Assembly: GCF_009823805.1 (NCBI RefSeq)
Contig: NZ_WUEK01000004.1
Coordinates: 186,001 to 250,000, forward strand
Source of the DNA: Nocardioides flavescens
GTDB lineage: Bacteria > Actinomycetota > Actinomycetes > Propionibacteriales > Nocardioidaceae
DNA length: 64,000 nucleotides
Direction: 5' to 3'
The stretch's first letter is position 1. Every line of letters begins with the position of its first letter. Both the position numbers and the translations under genes were made by a program. This document shows, one piece after another, positions 32,763 to 42,700 of the stretch. Below the pieces are notes generated by a model. That model was not told the DNA's origin, ran no database searches, and was given only the letters and a program-made list of their open reading frames with translations.

Positions 32763-34292
32763 ATGGTGCGCACGCACCTGCACACGCGCGGCGGCCGAGC
32801 CGTCCGGTCGCTGACCGGTCTCCTGGGCGTGACAGTCGCCCTCGCTCTCGGGCCCTCCGGTCCGGCCGTGGCGCACACCGACACCGACTCCGGCCGGGTG
32901 TGGACCGCCGTCGGCGCGGGCGACTGGGCGGCGGCGTACGACGCGAAGGACGTCGGGGCGTTCCCGCACGACGAGATCGGGTCCGGTGTCGACACGGGTC
33001 CGACGGACGCGCTCGCCCCGGAGCCCGACGCCGACTCCGACGCGGACTCCGACGCGGACTCAGCCGACTACGCCGGCTCCGGCTCGGTCTGGTACGTCGA
33101 CCCGCTGGGCAGTGACACCGGACCCGGCTCGCAGGCGAGACCGTGGCGATCGATCGCGCGGGCGGTGCGGACCGCGCCGCCGGGGGCGACCATCAGCGTC
33201 GCGGCGGGCAGCTACGCGCCGTTCACGATCACCCGGCCGGGTCAGACGGTGGCCTCCTCCGGTGACGGCGACGTCGTCGTCACCGGCGCGGCCGGGGTGC
33301 AGGACGTCGTGCGGATCGCGGCCCGCGACGCGACCCTCGCCGGTCTCACCGTCACCGGCTGCGTCCCGAACTCCTCGCCCCGCGGCGGCTTCGAGGAGAA
33401 CGGCAGCAGCGGGGTGCGCATCGACGCGGCGGCGACCGACGTCACCGTGCGGGACACCACCGTGCGCGACAGCCGGAGCACCAACGACGCCGGTCTGCCG
33501 TTCGGCTGCTACGGCATCTTCGTGCGCGGCGCCGACGGCTCGCGCCTCCTCGACAACGACATCTCGGGCAACGGCGCCGGCATCTACTTCAACGGCGGCG
33601 GTCGCGGCGCCCAGGTGGTCGCCAACCGCATCCACGACAACGACGTCATCATCCGCAACACCCGCGCGCACCCGAACGACGACTTCGGGGCGAGCGCGAT
33701 CGCCTTCACCAACCTCACCTCGACGCCCGGCCCGACGGCCACCGCCAACGTCATCAGCGGCAACGCCGGGCCGTCGTCGGACTACGAGACCGACGGTGGC
33801 GCCTTCGAGATCTACAACGCCTCGCACCTGCGCATCCACGGCAACACCCTCGACGGCAACGAGAACGTCCTCGAGACCGGCACCGGGGCCGGCGGCGCCT
33901 GCGTCGACAACACCTTCACCGGCAACACCGCGACCGGCCGCCCACCCGGCGGCGTCGCGTGGTCCAAGGGGCTGATCCTGCGCTGCGCCACGGGCATGCA
34001 GATCACCGGCAACGACTTCCTCGAGGTCGACTGGTGGGTCTTCGTGGTCGACACCGGTGACGAGTTCTCCACCGGCGTGCGCGGGCTGACCATCGCCGAC
34101 AACACCATCGCCCAGTGGCAGAAGGTCTACCACCTCGGAGTGGATCCCGTCGCCGAGGACGTCACCATCGACGGCAACCGGCTGCACTTCACCGGCCCGG
34201 TCTTCGCCAGCTACGCCGACGGCACCACCAGCAGCAGCGTCGCCGAGTGGCGCGAGCGCACCGGGCTCGACGTGACCAGCACGGAGTACTGA
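32763..34292 (+). CDS. Secreted right-handed parallel beta-helix protein
   Basis: A 509-aa exported protein. A Sec signal (RSLTGLLGVTVALALG...AVAHT) is followed by an acidic tract containing a tandem DADS repeat (about residues 88-99), then WYVDPLGSDTGPGSQARPWRSIARAVR, the entry motif of DUF1565/pectate-lyase-like beta-helix proteins. Repeating NDISGNGAGIYF, NRIHDNDVI, NVISGNAG and GNTLDGNEN coils form the helix. Such proteins bind or cleave polysaccharide; the catalytic residues cannot be identified here. ATG 32763 is supported by GGGGGAGG upstream. Next gene is also exported. Confidence 0.82.
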   Translation: MVRTHLHTRGGRAVRSLTGLLGVTVALALGPSGPAVAHTDTDSGRVWTAVGAGDWAAAYDAKDVGAFPHDEIGSGVDTGPTDALAPEPDADSDADSDADSADYAGSGSVWYVDPLGSDTGPGSQARPWRSIARAVRTAPPGATISVAAGSYAPFTITRPGQTVASSGDGDVVVTGAAGVQDVVRIAARDATLAGLTVTGCVPNSSPRGGFEENGSSGVRIDAAATDVTVRDTTVRDSRSTNDAGLPFGCYGIFVRGADGSRLLDNDISGNGAGIYFNGGGRGAQVVANRIHDNDVIIRNTRAHPNDDFGASAIAFTNLTSTPGPTATANVISGNAGPSSDYETDGGAFEIYNASHLRIHGNTLDGNENVLETGTGAGGACVDNTFTGNTATGRPPGGVAWSKGLILRCATGMQITGNDFLEVDWWVFVVDTGDEFSTGVRGLTIADNTIAQWQKVYHLGVDPVAEDVTIDGNRLHFTGPVFASYADGTTSSSVAEWRERTGLDVTSTEY

Positions 34293-34297
34293 CGCGA

Positions 34298-34422
34298 CCG
34301 GTGGTCGAGGAAGGACGAAGTCCTGTCTCGAGACCACTGTCCTGGAGCGTGGTTTCGAGACGGCGCTGGCGCGCCTCCTCAACCACCGGTTCCGCGCGAC
34401 CTCCCCAACCACCGGCGGTGGT
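34298..34422. repeat. Hairpin repeat cluster A (GTGGTT...AACCACC family)
   Basis: Two full elements, 34298-34337 (inverted) and 34349-34389, and a fragment near 34404-34422. Each has the ends GTGGTTTCGAGAC and CCTCAACCACCGG, or the complement, enclosing a variable hairpin; the first core is AGGAC-GAA-GTCCT. It fills most of the spacer between the beta-helix and SpoIID genes. Confidence 0.9.
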
Positions 34423-34436
34423 TCCCACCGTTCACC

Positions 34437-34442
34437 TACCGT
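34437..34442 (+). promoter_or_regulatory. -10 box of the SpoIID-like gene
   Basis: TACCGT, seven bases before ATG 34450, directly after repeat cluster A. It favours ATG 34450 over the in-frame GTG at 34441, which overlaps the hexamer. Confidence 0.45.
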
Positions 34443-34449
34443 GACAGCC

Positions 34450-35631
34450 ATGAGGACCTCGTGGCTGGCCCGGACCGCGTCGGGGGCAGCGCTGACGTTG
34501 GCCCTCGTGGGGCTCACCGGCGTGCCGTCGTACGCCGAGGACGTGCCGGTGGGAGCGGGAGCGACGACGCTGACGCTGAGCGGACACGGCTACGGGCACG
34601 GCCGGGGGATGTCGCAGTACGGCGCGAAGGGAGCGGCGGCGCAGGGGCTCGGCTGGGCGCAGATCGTGGGCTTCTACTACCCCGGGACGCAGCTCGGCGA
34701 GGCGCGCGGCCCGATCCGCGTGCAGCTGACGGCCGCGACCAAGCGCTCGCTGACCGTCGACGCCCGTGCGGGTCTCCGCCTGCAGCGGCTCGCCGGCGGC
34801 CGGGGCTACCGTCTCGACCGGCTGCGACCGGCGGCCACCCGGTGGAAGCTGGTGGCGCACGGCGAGCGCACCCGGGTGCGGTTCGAGACGTCCGGTCGCT
34901 GGCGCACGCTGCGCACCGTGCGGGGCCCGGCCCAGGTGAGCGCGGGCGGTGAGCCGGTGACGCTGCGGCTGCCCGACGGCGCTGCCGCGGCCTACCGCGG
35001 CGCGCTGCGCGCGGTCGCTGGTCCGAGCGGGCCGGTGACGCTCAACGTGCTGCCGCTCGAGACCTACCTGCGCGGCGTGGTGCCGGCGGAGGTCCCCGCG
35101 ACCTGGCCGGCCGCGGCCGTCCAGGCGCAGGCCGTCGCCGCGCGCACCTACGCCGCGTGGGAGCGTGCCGCGGCCACCGGGGCCGTCGCTGACACCTGCG
35201 ACACGACGTCGTGCCAGGTCTACCGCGGCGTCGCCGCCGAGCACCCCGCCGCCGACGCGGCGGTGAGCGCGACCCGGCGCCAGGTCGTGACCTACCAGGG
35301 TGCGCCGGCGTTCACGCAGTTCTCATCCAGCAACGGCGGCTTCAGCGCGGCCGGCTCCGCGCCGTACCTCGTCGCCCAGGCCGACCCCTACGAGTCGAGC
35401 TCGGCCAACCCCAACGCGAGCTGGAGCGCGACGGTGGCGCGCAGCGCCGTCGAGCAGGCGTGGCCGCAGCTGGGTCGGCTGACCCGGGTCTCGGTCGTCC
35501 GTGACGCCGGTGGTCGACGGGCGACCTCGCTCACGCTCGTCGGCACGGCGGGCTCGGTGACGGTCAGCGCTGACGACGTCCGGACCCGCTTCGGGCTGCG
35601 CTCGACGTGGTTCGCGCTCAGCGCAGGCTGA
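34450..35631 (+). CDS. SpoIID/LytB-domain exported protein
   Basis: A 393-aa secreted protein with a Sec signal (ARTASGAALTLALVGLTGVPSYA). The N-terminal GHGYGHGRGMSQYGAKG and central VVPAEVPATWPAAAVQAQAVAARTYA motifs define the SpoIID/LytB family; the Glu in PAEVP is the catalytic residue of SpoIID lytic transglycosylases. CDTTSCQVYRG and FSSSNGGFS belong to the same fold. A peptidoglycan-remodelling or spore-like cell-wall role is probable in a non-sporulating actinobacterium. Convergent with pyc, sharing a hairpin terminator. Confidence 0.86.
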   Translation: MRTSWLARTASGAALTLALVGLTGVPSYAEDVPVGAGATTLTLSGHGYGHGRGMSQYGAKGAAAQGLGWAQIVGFYYPGTQLGEARGPIRVQLTAATKRSLTVDARAGLRLQRLAGGRGYRLDRLRPAATRWKLVAHGERTRVRFETSGRWRTLRTVRGPAQVSAGGEPVTLRLPDGAAAAYRGALRAVAGPSGPVTLNVLPLETYLRGVVPAEVPATWPAAAVQAQAVAARTYAAWERAAATGAVADTCDTTSCQVYRGVAAEHPAADAAVSATRRQVVTYQGAPAFTQFSSSNGGFSAAGSAPYLVAQADPYESSSANPNASWSATVARSAVEQAWPQLGRLTRVSVVRDAGGRRATSLTLVGTAGSVTVSADDVRTRFGLRSTWFALSAG

Positions 35632-35635
35632 GCGC
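35614..35635. terminator. Bidirectional hairpin between the SpoIID-like gene and pyc
   Basis: GCGCTCAG-CGCAGG-CTGAGCGC spans the stop codon of the SpoIID-like gene and ends six bases before the pyc stop on the other strand. Confidence 0.6.
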
Positions 35636-35641
35636 TCGCCC

Positions 35642-38600
35642 TCAGCCCAGCACGACCACCAGGTCGCCGCCCTCGACGGCCTGGGTGCCCGACACGGCGA
35701 GACGCTGGACGGTGCCGGCGACCGGGGCGGTGATCGAGGCCTCCATCTTCATCGCCTCGATCGTCGCGACCGTGTCGCCGGCCGCCACGGTGTCGCCCTC
35801 GGCCACCACGACCGTGACGACACCCTGGAACGGCGCCGCGACGTGGCCCGGCCTGGTGGTGTCGGCCTTCTCGGCGACGGCGACCTCGGAGGCGACCGCG
35901 CGGTCGCGCACCGACACCGGTCGCAGCTGGCCGTTGATCGTGGCCATCACCGTGCGGTAGCCGCGCTCGTCGGGCTCGCTGATCGCCTGCAGTCCGAAGA
36001 TGACGGTCTTGCCCTCCTCCAGGGTGACCTCGTGCTCCTCGCCGCGGCGCAGGCCGTAGAGGAAGTCGACGGTCGGCAGCACCGTGAGGTCGCCGTAGGT
36101 CTCGCGCGACTCCTGGAAGGTGCGCGTCGGCCCGGGGAAGAGCAGCTGGTTGAGCGTGTCGCGCCGCAGCCGGAAGGAGTCGCCGGCCAGCGCCTCGGAC
36201 TGCTCGTCGGTGAGGTCGGAGTCGGGCGGGGTCCACGAGCGGCCCTCGAGCGCCCGGGTGCGGAACGGCTCGGGCCAGCCACCCGGCGGATCGCCGAGCT
36301 CGCCGTGCAGGAAGCCGATCACCGAGTCCGGCACGTCGAAGCGCTGCGGGTCGGCCGCGAACTCCTCGGGGTCGGCGCCCAGGCCCACGAGGGCGAGCGC
36401 GAGGTCGCCGACGACCTTGGACGACGGCGTGACCTTGACGATGTGGCCGAGGATGCGGTCGGCCGCGGCGTACATGTCCTCGACCTGCTCGAACTTCTCG
36501 CCCAGGCCCAGCGCGATGGCCTGCTGGCGCAGGTTGCTCAGCTGGCCGCCCGGGATCTCGTGGGTGTAGACGCGGCCGGTCGGCGCGGGCAGCCCGGACT
36601 CGAACGGCGCGTAGACGCGGCGCACGGCCTCCCAGTAGGGCTCGAAGGAATTGACCGCGTCGAGGGAGAGCCCCGTCTCGCGCTCGGAGTGGTCAGTGCC
36701 GGAGACCAGCGCCGAGAGCGCCGGCTGCGAGGTGGTGCCGGCGACGGCCGCGCAGGCCGCGTCGACCGCGTCGACGCCGGCGTCGATGGCCGCCAGCAGG
36801 GTGCCGAGCTGGCCGCCGGGGGTGTCGTGGGTGTGCAGGTGGACCGGCAGGTCCAAGCGCTCGCGCAGCGCCGTGACGAGCGTGCGCGCGGCGGGCGCCC
36901 GCAGCAGCCCGGCCATGTCCTTGATCGCGAGCACGTGCGCGCCCGCGTCGACGATCTGCTCGGCCAGGCGCAGGTAGTAGTCGAGGGTGTAGACCCGCTC
37001 GGCCGGGTCGTGCAGGTCGCCGGTGTAGCAGAGGGCGACCTCGGCGAGGGTCGTGCCGGTCTCGCGCACGGCCTCGATCGCCGGGCGCATCTGCTCGACG
37101 TCGTTGAGGGCGTCGAAGATGCGGAAGACGTCGAGGCCGGTGGCCGCCGCCTCCTGCACGAAGGCCTTCGTCACCTCGGTGGGGTACGGCGTGTAGCCGA
37201 CCGTGTTGCGCCCGCGCAGCAGCATCTGCAGGCAGACGTTCGGCACGGCCTGGCGCAGCGCGGCGAGGCGCTCCCACGGGTCCTCGGCGAGGAAGCGCAG
37301 CGCCACGTCGTACGTCGCTCCGCCCCAGCACTCGAGCGAGAGCAGCTCCGGCGTCGCGCGGGCGACGTACGGCGCGACGGCGAGCAGGTCACGCGTGCGC
37401 ACGCGCGTCGCGAGCAGCGACTGGTGGGCGTCGCGGAAGGTCGTGTCGGTGACCGCGACCTGCTTCTGCGCGCGCAGCTGGCGGGCGAACTCCTCGGGCC
37501 CGAGCGCGAGCAGCCGTTGCCGCGACCCGTCGGGCGCCGGGACGGACAGGTCGACGGCGGGCAGCTTGGTCGACGGGCTGATCGTGACCGGCGCCGATCC
37601 CTGCGGCTGGTTGACGGTCACGTCGGCCAGGTAGGTCATCAGCTTGGTGCCGCGGTCGCCGCTGCCGCGGGCCCGCAGCAGCTGCGGGTGGGTCTCGATG
37701 AACGACGTGGTGATGCGCCCGGCGCGGAAGTCGGGGTCGTCGAGCACCGCCTGCAGGAAGGCGATGTTGGTCGTGACGCCGCGGATGCGGAACTCCGCCA
37801 CGGCGCGCCGTGCCTTCTCGACCGCCTTGTCGAAGGTGCGCGCGCGACACGTCAGCTTGGAGAGCATCGAGTCGAAGTGCGCCGAGATCTCCGCGCCGGT
37901 GTAGGTCGTGCCGCCGTCGAGGCGGACCCCGCCGCCGCCGGGGGAGCGGTACGTCGTGATGACCCCGGTGTCGGGGCGGAAGTTGTTGGCCGGGTCCTCG
38001 GTCGTGATGCGGCACTGCAGCGCGGCGCCGCGGATCGACACCGTGTCCTGCGACAGCCCGAGGTCGGCGAGGGTCTCGCCGGAGGCGATCCGCATCTGCG
38101 ACTGGACCAGGTCGACGTCGGTGATCTCCTCGGTGACCGTGTGCTCGACCTGGATGCGCGGGTTCATCTCGATGAACACGTACGGTGGGGGGACTTCGTC
38201 CCCCCACACCCCCCGGCTTCCCTCCGGCCAGCCGCTCTCGTGGGCCTCGACCGCGCGGGTGTCGAGCAGGAACTCCACCGTGCCGGCGTTGCGGTAGCCG
38301 ATCTCGCGGGCGAAGCGGACGGCGTCGGCGCACATGCGGTCGCGCAGCTCGGGGTGCAGGTGCGGCGCCGGGGCGATCTCGACGACCTTCTGGTGGCGCC
38401 GCTGCACCGAGCAGTCGCGCTCGAAGAGGTGCATGACGTTGCCCTCGCCGTCGGCGAGGATCTGCACCTCGATGTGGCGCGGGTCGACGACGGCCTGCTC
38501 GATGAAGACGGTCGGGTCGCCGAAGGCGCCCTCGGCCTCGCGCATGCAGGTCTCGACGGCCTCGCGCAGCTGGGCCGGGTCGTCGACGCGGCGCATGCCG

Positions 38601-39097
38601 CGACCGCCGCCGCCCGCGACGGCCTTCACGAACAGCGGGAACGGGATCGCCTGGGCGGCCTCGATGAGCGCGTCGACGTCGGTGGAGGGGTCGACGCTCT
38701 GCAGGGTCGGCACGCCGGCGGCCTTGGCGGCGGCGATCGCGCGGGCCTTGTTGCCGGTCAGCGTGAGCACGTCGGGGGTGGGACCGATGAAGGTGATGCC
38801 GGCCGCTGCGCACGCCTCGGCGAGGGCGGGGTTCTCGGACAGGAAGCCGTAGCCCGGGTAGACCGCGTCGGCCCCGGCACGCACCGCCACGGCGACGATC
38901 CCCTCGGGGTCGAGGTAGGCCCGCACCGGGTGGCCGCGCTCGCCGATCTCGTAGGCCTCGTCGGCCTTCAACCGGTGCTCGGACCAGCGGTCCTCGTGGG
39001 GGAAGACCGCGACCGTCCGGGCACCCAGCTCGTAGGCCGCGCGGAACCCCCGGATCGCGATCTCGCCTCGATTGGCCACCAGCACCTTGGAGAACAT
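35642..39097 (-). CDS. pyc: Pyruvate carboxylase with an in-frame insertion
   Basis: Anaplerotic biotin enzyme making oxaloacetate from pyruvate, ATP and bicarbonate; 1151 aa. Domains in order: biotin carboxylase (FVKAVAGGGGRGMR ATP loop, about residues 1-480), carboxyltransferase with TFRDAHQSLLATR and carboxybiotin-region AIKDMAGLL, PYC/OADA region, and a C-terminal biotinyl domain with AMKM, Lys1117. Residues 281-305 hold an extra segment, RGVWGDEVPPP at its end, absent from the equivalent place of the AccA-type protein at 46.6 kb; it is encoded by a perfect DNA hairpin. TAGCGT lies seven bases before ATG 39097. A repeat array lies upstream. Confidence 0.94.
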   Translation of the reverse strand: MFSKVLVANRGEIAIRGFRAAYELGARTVAVFPHEDRWSEHRLKADEAYEIGERGHPVRAYLDPEGIVAVAVRAGADAVYPGYGFLSENPALAEACAAAGITFIGPTPDVLTLTGNKARAIAAAKAAGVPTLQSVDPSTDVDALIEAAQAIPFPLFVKAVAGGGGRGMRRVDDPAQLREAVETCMREAEGAFGDPTVFIEQAVVDPRHIEVQILADGEGNVMHLFERDCSVQRRHQKVVEIAPAPHLHPELRDRMCADAVRFAREIGYRNAGTVEFLLDTRAVEAHESGWPEGSRGVWGDEVPPPYVFIEMNPRIQVEHTVTEEITDVDLVQSQMRIASGETLADLGLSQDTVSIRGAALQCRITTEDPANNFRPDTGVITTYRSPGGGGVRLDGGTTYTGAEISAHFDSMLSKLTCRARTFDKAVEKARRAVAEFRIRGVTTNIAFLQAVLDDPDFRAGRITTSFIETHPQLLRARGSGDRGTKLMTYLADVTVNQPQGSAPVTISPSTKLPAVDLSVPAPDGSRQRLLALGPEEFARQLRAQKQVAVTDTTFRDAHQSLLATRVRTRDLLAVAPYVARATPELLSLECWGGATYDVALRFLAEDPWERLAALRQAVPNVCLQMLLRGRNTVGYTPYPTEVTKAFVQEAAATGLDVFRIFDALNDVEQMRPAIEAVRETGTTLAEVALCYTGDLHDPAERVYTLDYYLRLAEQIVDAGAHVLAIKDMAGLLRAPAARTLVTALRERLDLPVHLHTHDTPGGQLGTLLAAIDAGVDAVDAACAAVAGTTSQPALSALVSGTDHSERETGLSLDAVNSFEPYWEAVRRVYAPFESGLPAPTGRVYTHEIPGGQLSNLRQQAIALGLGEKFEQVEDMYAAADRILGHIVKVTPSSKVVGDLALALVGLGADPEEFAADPQRFDVPDSVIGFLHGELGDPPGGWPEPFRTRALEGRSWTPPDSDLTDEQSEALAGDSFRLRRDTLNQLLFPGPTRTFQESRETYGDLTVLPTVDFLYGLRRGEEHEVTLEEGKTVIFGLQAISEPDERGYRTVMATINGQLRPVSVRDRAVASEVAVAEKADTTRPGHVAAPFQGVVTVVVAEGDTVAAGDTVATIEAMKMEASITAPVAGTVQRLAVSGTQAVEGGDLVVVLG
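38185..38207. repeat. Palindromic hairpin element inside pyc
   Basis: GTGGGGGGAC-TTC-GTCCCCCCAC is a perfect 10-base stem with a three-base loop, within the coding sequence of the biotin-carboxylase domain. Its GAC-TTC-GTC centre is the same as in the hairpins of the intergenic repeat clusters at 34.3, 45.3 and 60.2 kb. Confidence 0.85.
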
Positions 39098-39104
39098 GGC
39101 GCGA

Positions 39105-39110
39105 ACGCTA
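39105..39110 (-). promoter_or_regulatory. -10 box of pyc
   Basis: TAGCGT on the minus strand, seven bases before ATG 39097. Confidence 0.45.
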
Positions 39111-39175
39111 TCGGGATCCAGGTGTGCGTTCGGTCACGGTGCGCAGACGTGGACGCGGCCCTTCCCGCCGACGTA

Positions 39176-39422
39176 CGCCGACCCGGCGCAGAGTGCGACT
39201 GGAGGCACGTCGACCCGGCGCGAAGTGCAACGGGAGGTACGTCGACCCGGCGCAGAGTGCGGGTGGATGTACGCCGACCCGGCGCGAAGTGCTGAGTCAC
39301 CCTCAGCACTCTGCGCCGGGTCGGCGTACATCCGGCAGCACTTCACGCCGGGTCGGCGTTTATCCGGCAGCACTTCACGCCGGGTCGACGTGCGTCCGGC
39401 GGCAGTTCGCGCCGGGTCGGGG
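39176..39422. repeat. Eight-unit inverted array, exact 32-base period (copy 2)
   Basis: Forward cores start at 39176, 39208, 39240 and 39272; inverted cores start at 39307, 39339, 39371 and 39403, every step being 32 bases. Cores are CGYCGACCCGGCGCRRAGTG variants; spacers are 12 bases. The centre forms AGTGCTGAG-TCACC-CTCAGCACT, a perfect 9-base stem. The last unit ends one base before the stop codon of the 63-aa gene. With 39111-39175, which shows no other feature, this makes up the pyc upstream spacer. Confidence 0.95.
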
Positions 39423-39423
39423 C

Positions 39424-39615
39424 TCAGGCGGCGATGCGGTGGCGCGGGGCGGCGGGGGTGCCGGTGCCGGCGTGGGACCTGGAGCGCTCGCCGGAGGCGG
39501 TGCCGCGGAGCGCGCGCACGACGGTCAGCGCGCTGGTCGCGACCACGCCGGTGAAGCCGACGAGCGCACCGAGCGCGATGATGGCGACGCCGACCCAGCT
39601 CACGAACTCGACCAT
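39424..39615 (-). CDS. Small single-helix membrane protein
   Basis: A 63-aa protein: MVEFVSWVGVAIIALGALVGF begins the single hydrophobic helix, followed by a basic, Ser/Arg/His-rich cytoplasmic tail. ATG 39615 with TACCGT six bases upstream supports it as a real gene; its stop is fused to the end of the repeat array. No family assigned. Confidence 0.6.
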   Translation of the reverse strand: MVEFVSWVGVAIIALGALVGFTGVVATSALTVVRALRGTASGERSRSHAGTGTPAAPRHRIAA

Positions 39616-39621
39616 GGCGCC

Positions 39622-39627
39622 ACGGTA
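39622..39627 (-). promoter_or_regulatory. -10 box of the 63-aa membrane protein gene
   Basis: TACCGT on the minus strand, six bases before ATG 39615. Confidence 0.4.
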
Positions 39628-39701
39628 GGCACGCCGCCGTGCTGCCCGCAGCGGATTCCGCTCAGCTCGCTGCGGGTGGTCCAGACCGAGGACGACGCGG
39701 G

Positions 39702-42700
39702 TCAGCCCGCGACGAGCTCGGGCACGCCCAGCACACGGGCGCGGCGGCGCAGGTCGGCGGCGCCGAGCGTCTCGGCGATGAGCACGGCCTCCGTGAGCTC
39801 GGCACCGGGGTCGCGACCGGTCGAGACCAGCAGACCGGCGCGGTCGAGCAGGCCGTGGGCGAGCTGGTGCGGGAAGCTCGCGGCACGCAGCCGCGCGACG
39901 GCCCGCAGCGACGCCGCCTCGACCTCGTCGTCGGGGGCAGCGGCAGCGGCGAGCAGGAGTGCGTCCACGGCCGCCAGGTCCCCGCGCAGCACCGTCGGGG
40001 GAGCCCCGTCGTCGAGAGCGGCGTCGAGCTGGGCACGCAGTGTCCGGACGCCGTCGGCGTCGCCGGCCTCGAGCCCGGCGCGGGCCGCGACGGCGAAGCT
40101 CCAGCACACCGACTCGTCGACGACCTCGAGCCCGTCGCCGGGGGTCAGCAGCGCCGCCAGGGCGGCCCGGGCATCGCCCGACTCCGAGGCCAGCACGGCG
40201 TCGACCCAGCGCGTCAGGCCGACGTCCTGCACGTCGTCGGAACGCCGCAGCTCGTCCAGGCCCGCGCTCAGCTCGACCGCCGCGTCGAGGTCGCCGGCGA
40301 GGGCGGTCAGCACGACGCGCAGGGCCAGCAGGTAGCCGTGTTCGAGGCCGTTGTCGTCCATCGCGACGTCCAGCTCGGCGCGCGCCGCCGCCCAGGTCCC
40401 GGTGGCGAGGCGCGCGACGACGCCGTTGAAGACCGCGGTCGCGAGGCTCTCGCGGTGACCGTGCAGCCGCGCCAGCTCGGCGGCGCGGCCCGCGGCCTCG
40501 AGCGCCGCGGCCGGGTCGGTCGTGGTGAGCAGGCCCGAGACGTTGAGCGCGGCGCGGGTCGCCACCGAGGTCGCACCGACGCGGTCGGCGAGCGTGCCGG
40601 CGTAGGTGAAGCTCGCCAGACCCTGCTGGACCCGGTGGCTGAACAGGTGCGCGATGCCCTGGGTGAGGAAGAGGTTGGCGATCTGGTCGAGGGGTGCGTC
40701 GAGCTGTTGCGCGAGACCGAGGCTCTCCTCCGCGAGGGCTCGCGCCGCAGTCCCGTCGCCCAGGAACGCCTCGGTGGCGCAGGCCTGGCCGAGCAGCTCG
40801 ACGGTGTCGAGGTCCGGTCGCTCCCGCAGCTGCGGGGAGACGGCGCGGTAGAGCTCGCGAGCCTCGGCCAAGCGCCCGAGCATCCGCAGCGCCCGGACCT
40901 GGTGCACCTGGGCCGCGGCGACGGCGCGCGGCTCGTCGAGGCGCCGCGACAGCGCCGCTCCCTCCTCGGCCGCGCTCAGGGCCCGCGGGTGGTCGCCGGC
41001 GTGGGCCCAGCTCAGCGAGGCCTGCACCGAGAGCTCGGCGGCACGGGCCGGGTCGGTGTCGACCACGAGTCCCGCGGCGCGGTGCAGCAGGGAGCCCGCC
41101 CGCTCGGGTGCCCCCGAGCGCGACGCGCGCTCGGCACCGCGCACCAGGCTGTCGAGCGCCCGACCGGCGATGTCGGCGCGGTCGGGGTCGGTGGCCGACG
41201 ACGCCTCGAGCGCGTCGAGGTAGTGCTGGGCGACCACCTCGGCGACGTCCTCGCCGCGGAAGGCCCGGTCGTGCAGGTGCGCGGCCACGGCGAGGTGGCG
41301 CGCCTTGCGGTCGCGCCGGGACAGGGTGGCGTAGGCGACCGAGCGGAGCATGCCCTGGCCGAAGGTGAAGGTGTGGCGCGTCGCGGCGAGCGGGTCGGCG
41401 CTCACGTCGAGGACGCCGCGCCGCACGAGCTCGGCCAGCCCCTGCTCGACCTGCTCGCGCGGACGCTCGCTGACCCCGGCCAGCGCGTCACCGGAGAAGC
41501 GCGGCCCGAGCACGGCGGCGTCGGCGACGAGGGCACGCAGGCCGGGCGCGAGGGCGTCGAGCCGGGCGGCCAGGAGGCCGTGGAGCGAGTCGGGCACGGT
41601 GAGGGTGCCGATCTCCCCCACGAGGTGGTAGGCCCCGCCGATCGGCACGATCGCGTCGCGGTCGATGAGCGAGCGCACCGTCTCGACGGCGAACAACGGG
41701 TTGCCCTCCGCCTGCGCGACGATCGCGGTCACCGCCTGCTCCGGCAGGTCTCGCACCAGCGCGGTGACCAGGGCGCGCATCGACGCCTCGTCGAGCGCCT
41801 CGAGGGGCAGCGTCGTGCGGTGACGACCCAGGCCGAGCCCGGGGCGGCGTTCGAGCAGCTCCTCGCGCGCCATCACGACGACGTGCACCGGCACCTGCCG
41901 GGCCCAGTCGACCAGGTGCTCGAGGAAGTCGAGCAGGCCGTCGTCGGCGTGCTGCGCGTCCTCGACGACGAGCACGACGGGCGCGGAGGCGGCCAGCTGC
42001 TCGAAGAAGAGCCGCCACCCCGCGAAGAGGTCGTCGCGCTCCAGGGTGCCGCCCGGGTCGTCGGGGTGGGCGAGGCCCAGCAGCCGGGCGAGGCGTACGC
42101 CGGCGAACGCGCGCCGCGCCTCGTCGGGCACCAGCTCGGCGAGCTGCTCGACCAGTCGCTGGGAGGCGGCGTCGGCGGGCAGGTCCTCCCCGATGCCGAG
42201 TCGTTGCCGCACCGCCTCGGCGAGGGCGCCGTAGGCGATGCCGTCGCCGTAGGCCAGGCACCGGCCGCGGTGCCACAGCAGCCGGTCGGCGAGGCCGTCG
42301 GTGTACTTCTCGAGCTCCCAACCGAGCCGGGACTTGCCGCTGCCGGCGGGACCGCTCACGACGACCAGGGCCGGCACCGAGCGGTCGGCCGTGGCGTGGA
42401 AGAGCTCGCGCAGGCTCCGCTCGGTGGCCTGGCGGCCCACCAGCGGAGCCTCGAGACCGTCGATGCGGCGCGCGCCGCCGACGTTGGCCTGCACGCGCGT
42501 GGCCTCCCACAGCTCGACCGGAGCGGCCTTGCCCTTGAGGGCGTGGCTCCCGGCGGGGGAGTAGCCGATCGCGGCCGCCGTGAGGCGCTGGGTGGTCTCG
42601 TCGACCCAGACGTGGCCGGGCCGTGCCGTCGCCTGCACCCGGGCCGCGGTGTTGACGACGTCGCCCGCGACCATGCCCTCGCCGACCGCCCCGACGGTGA

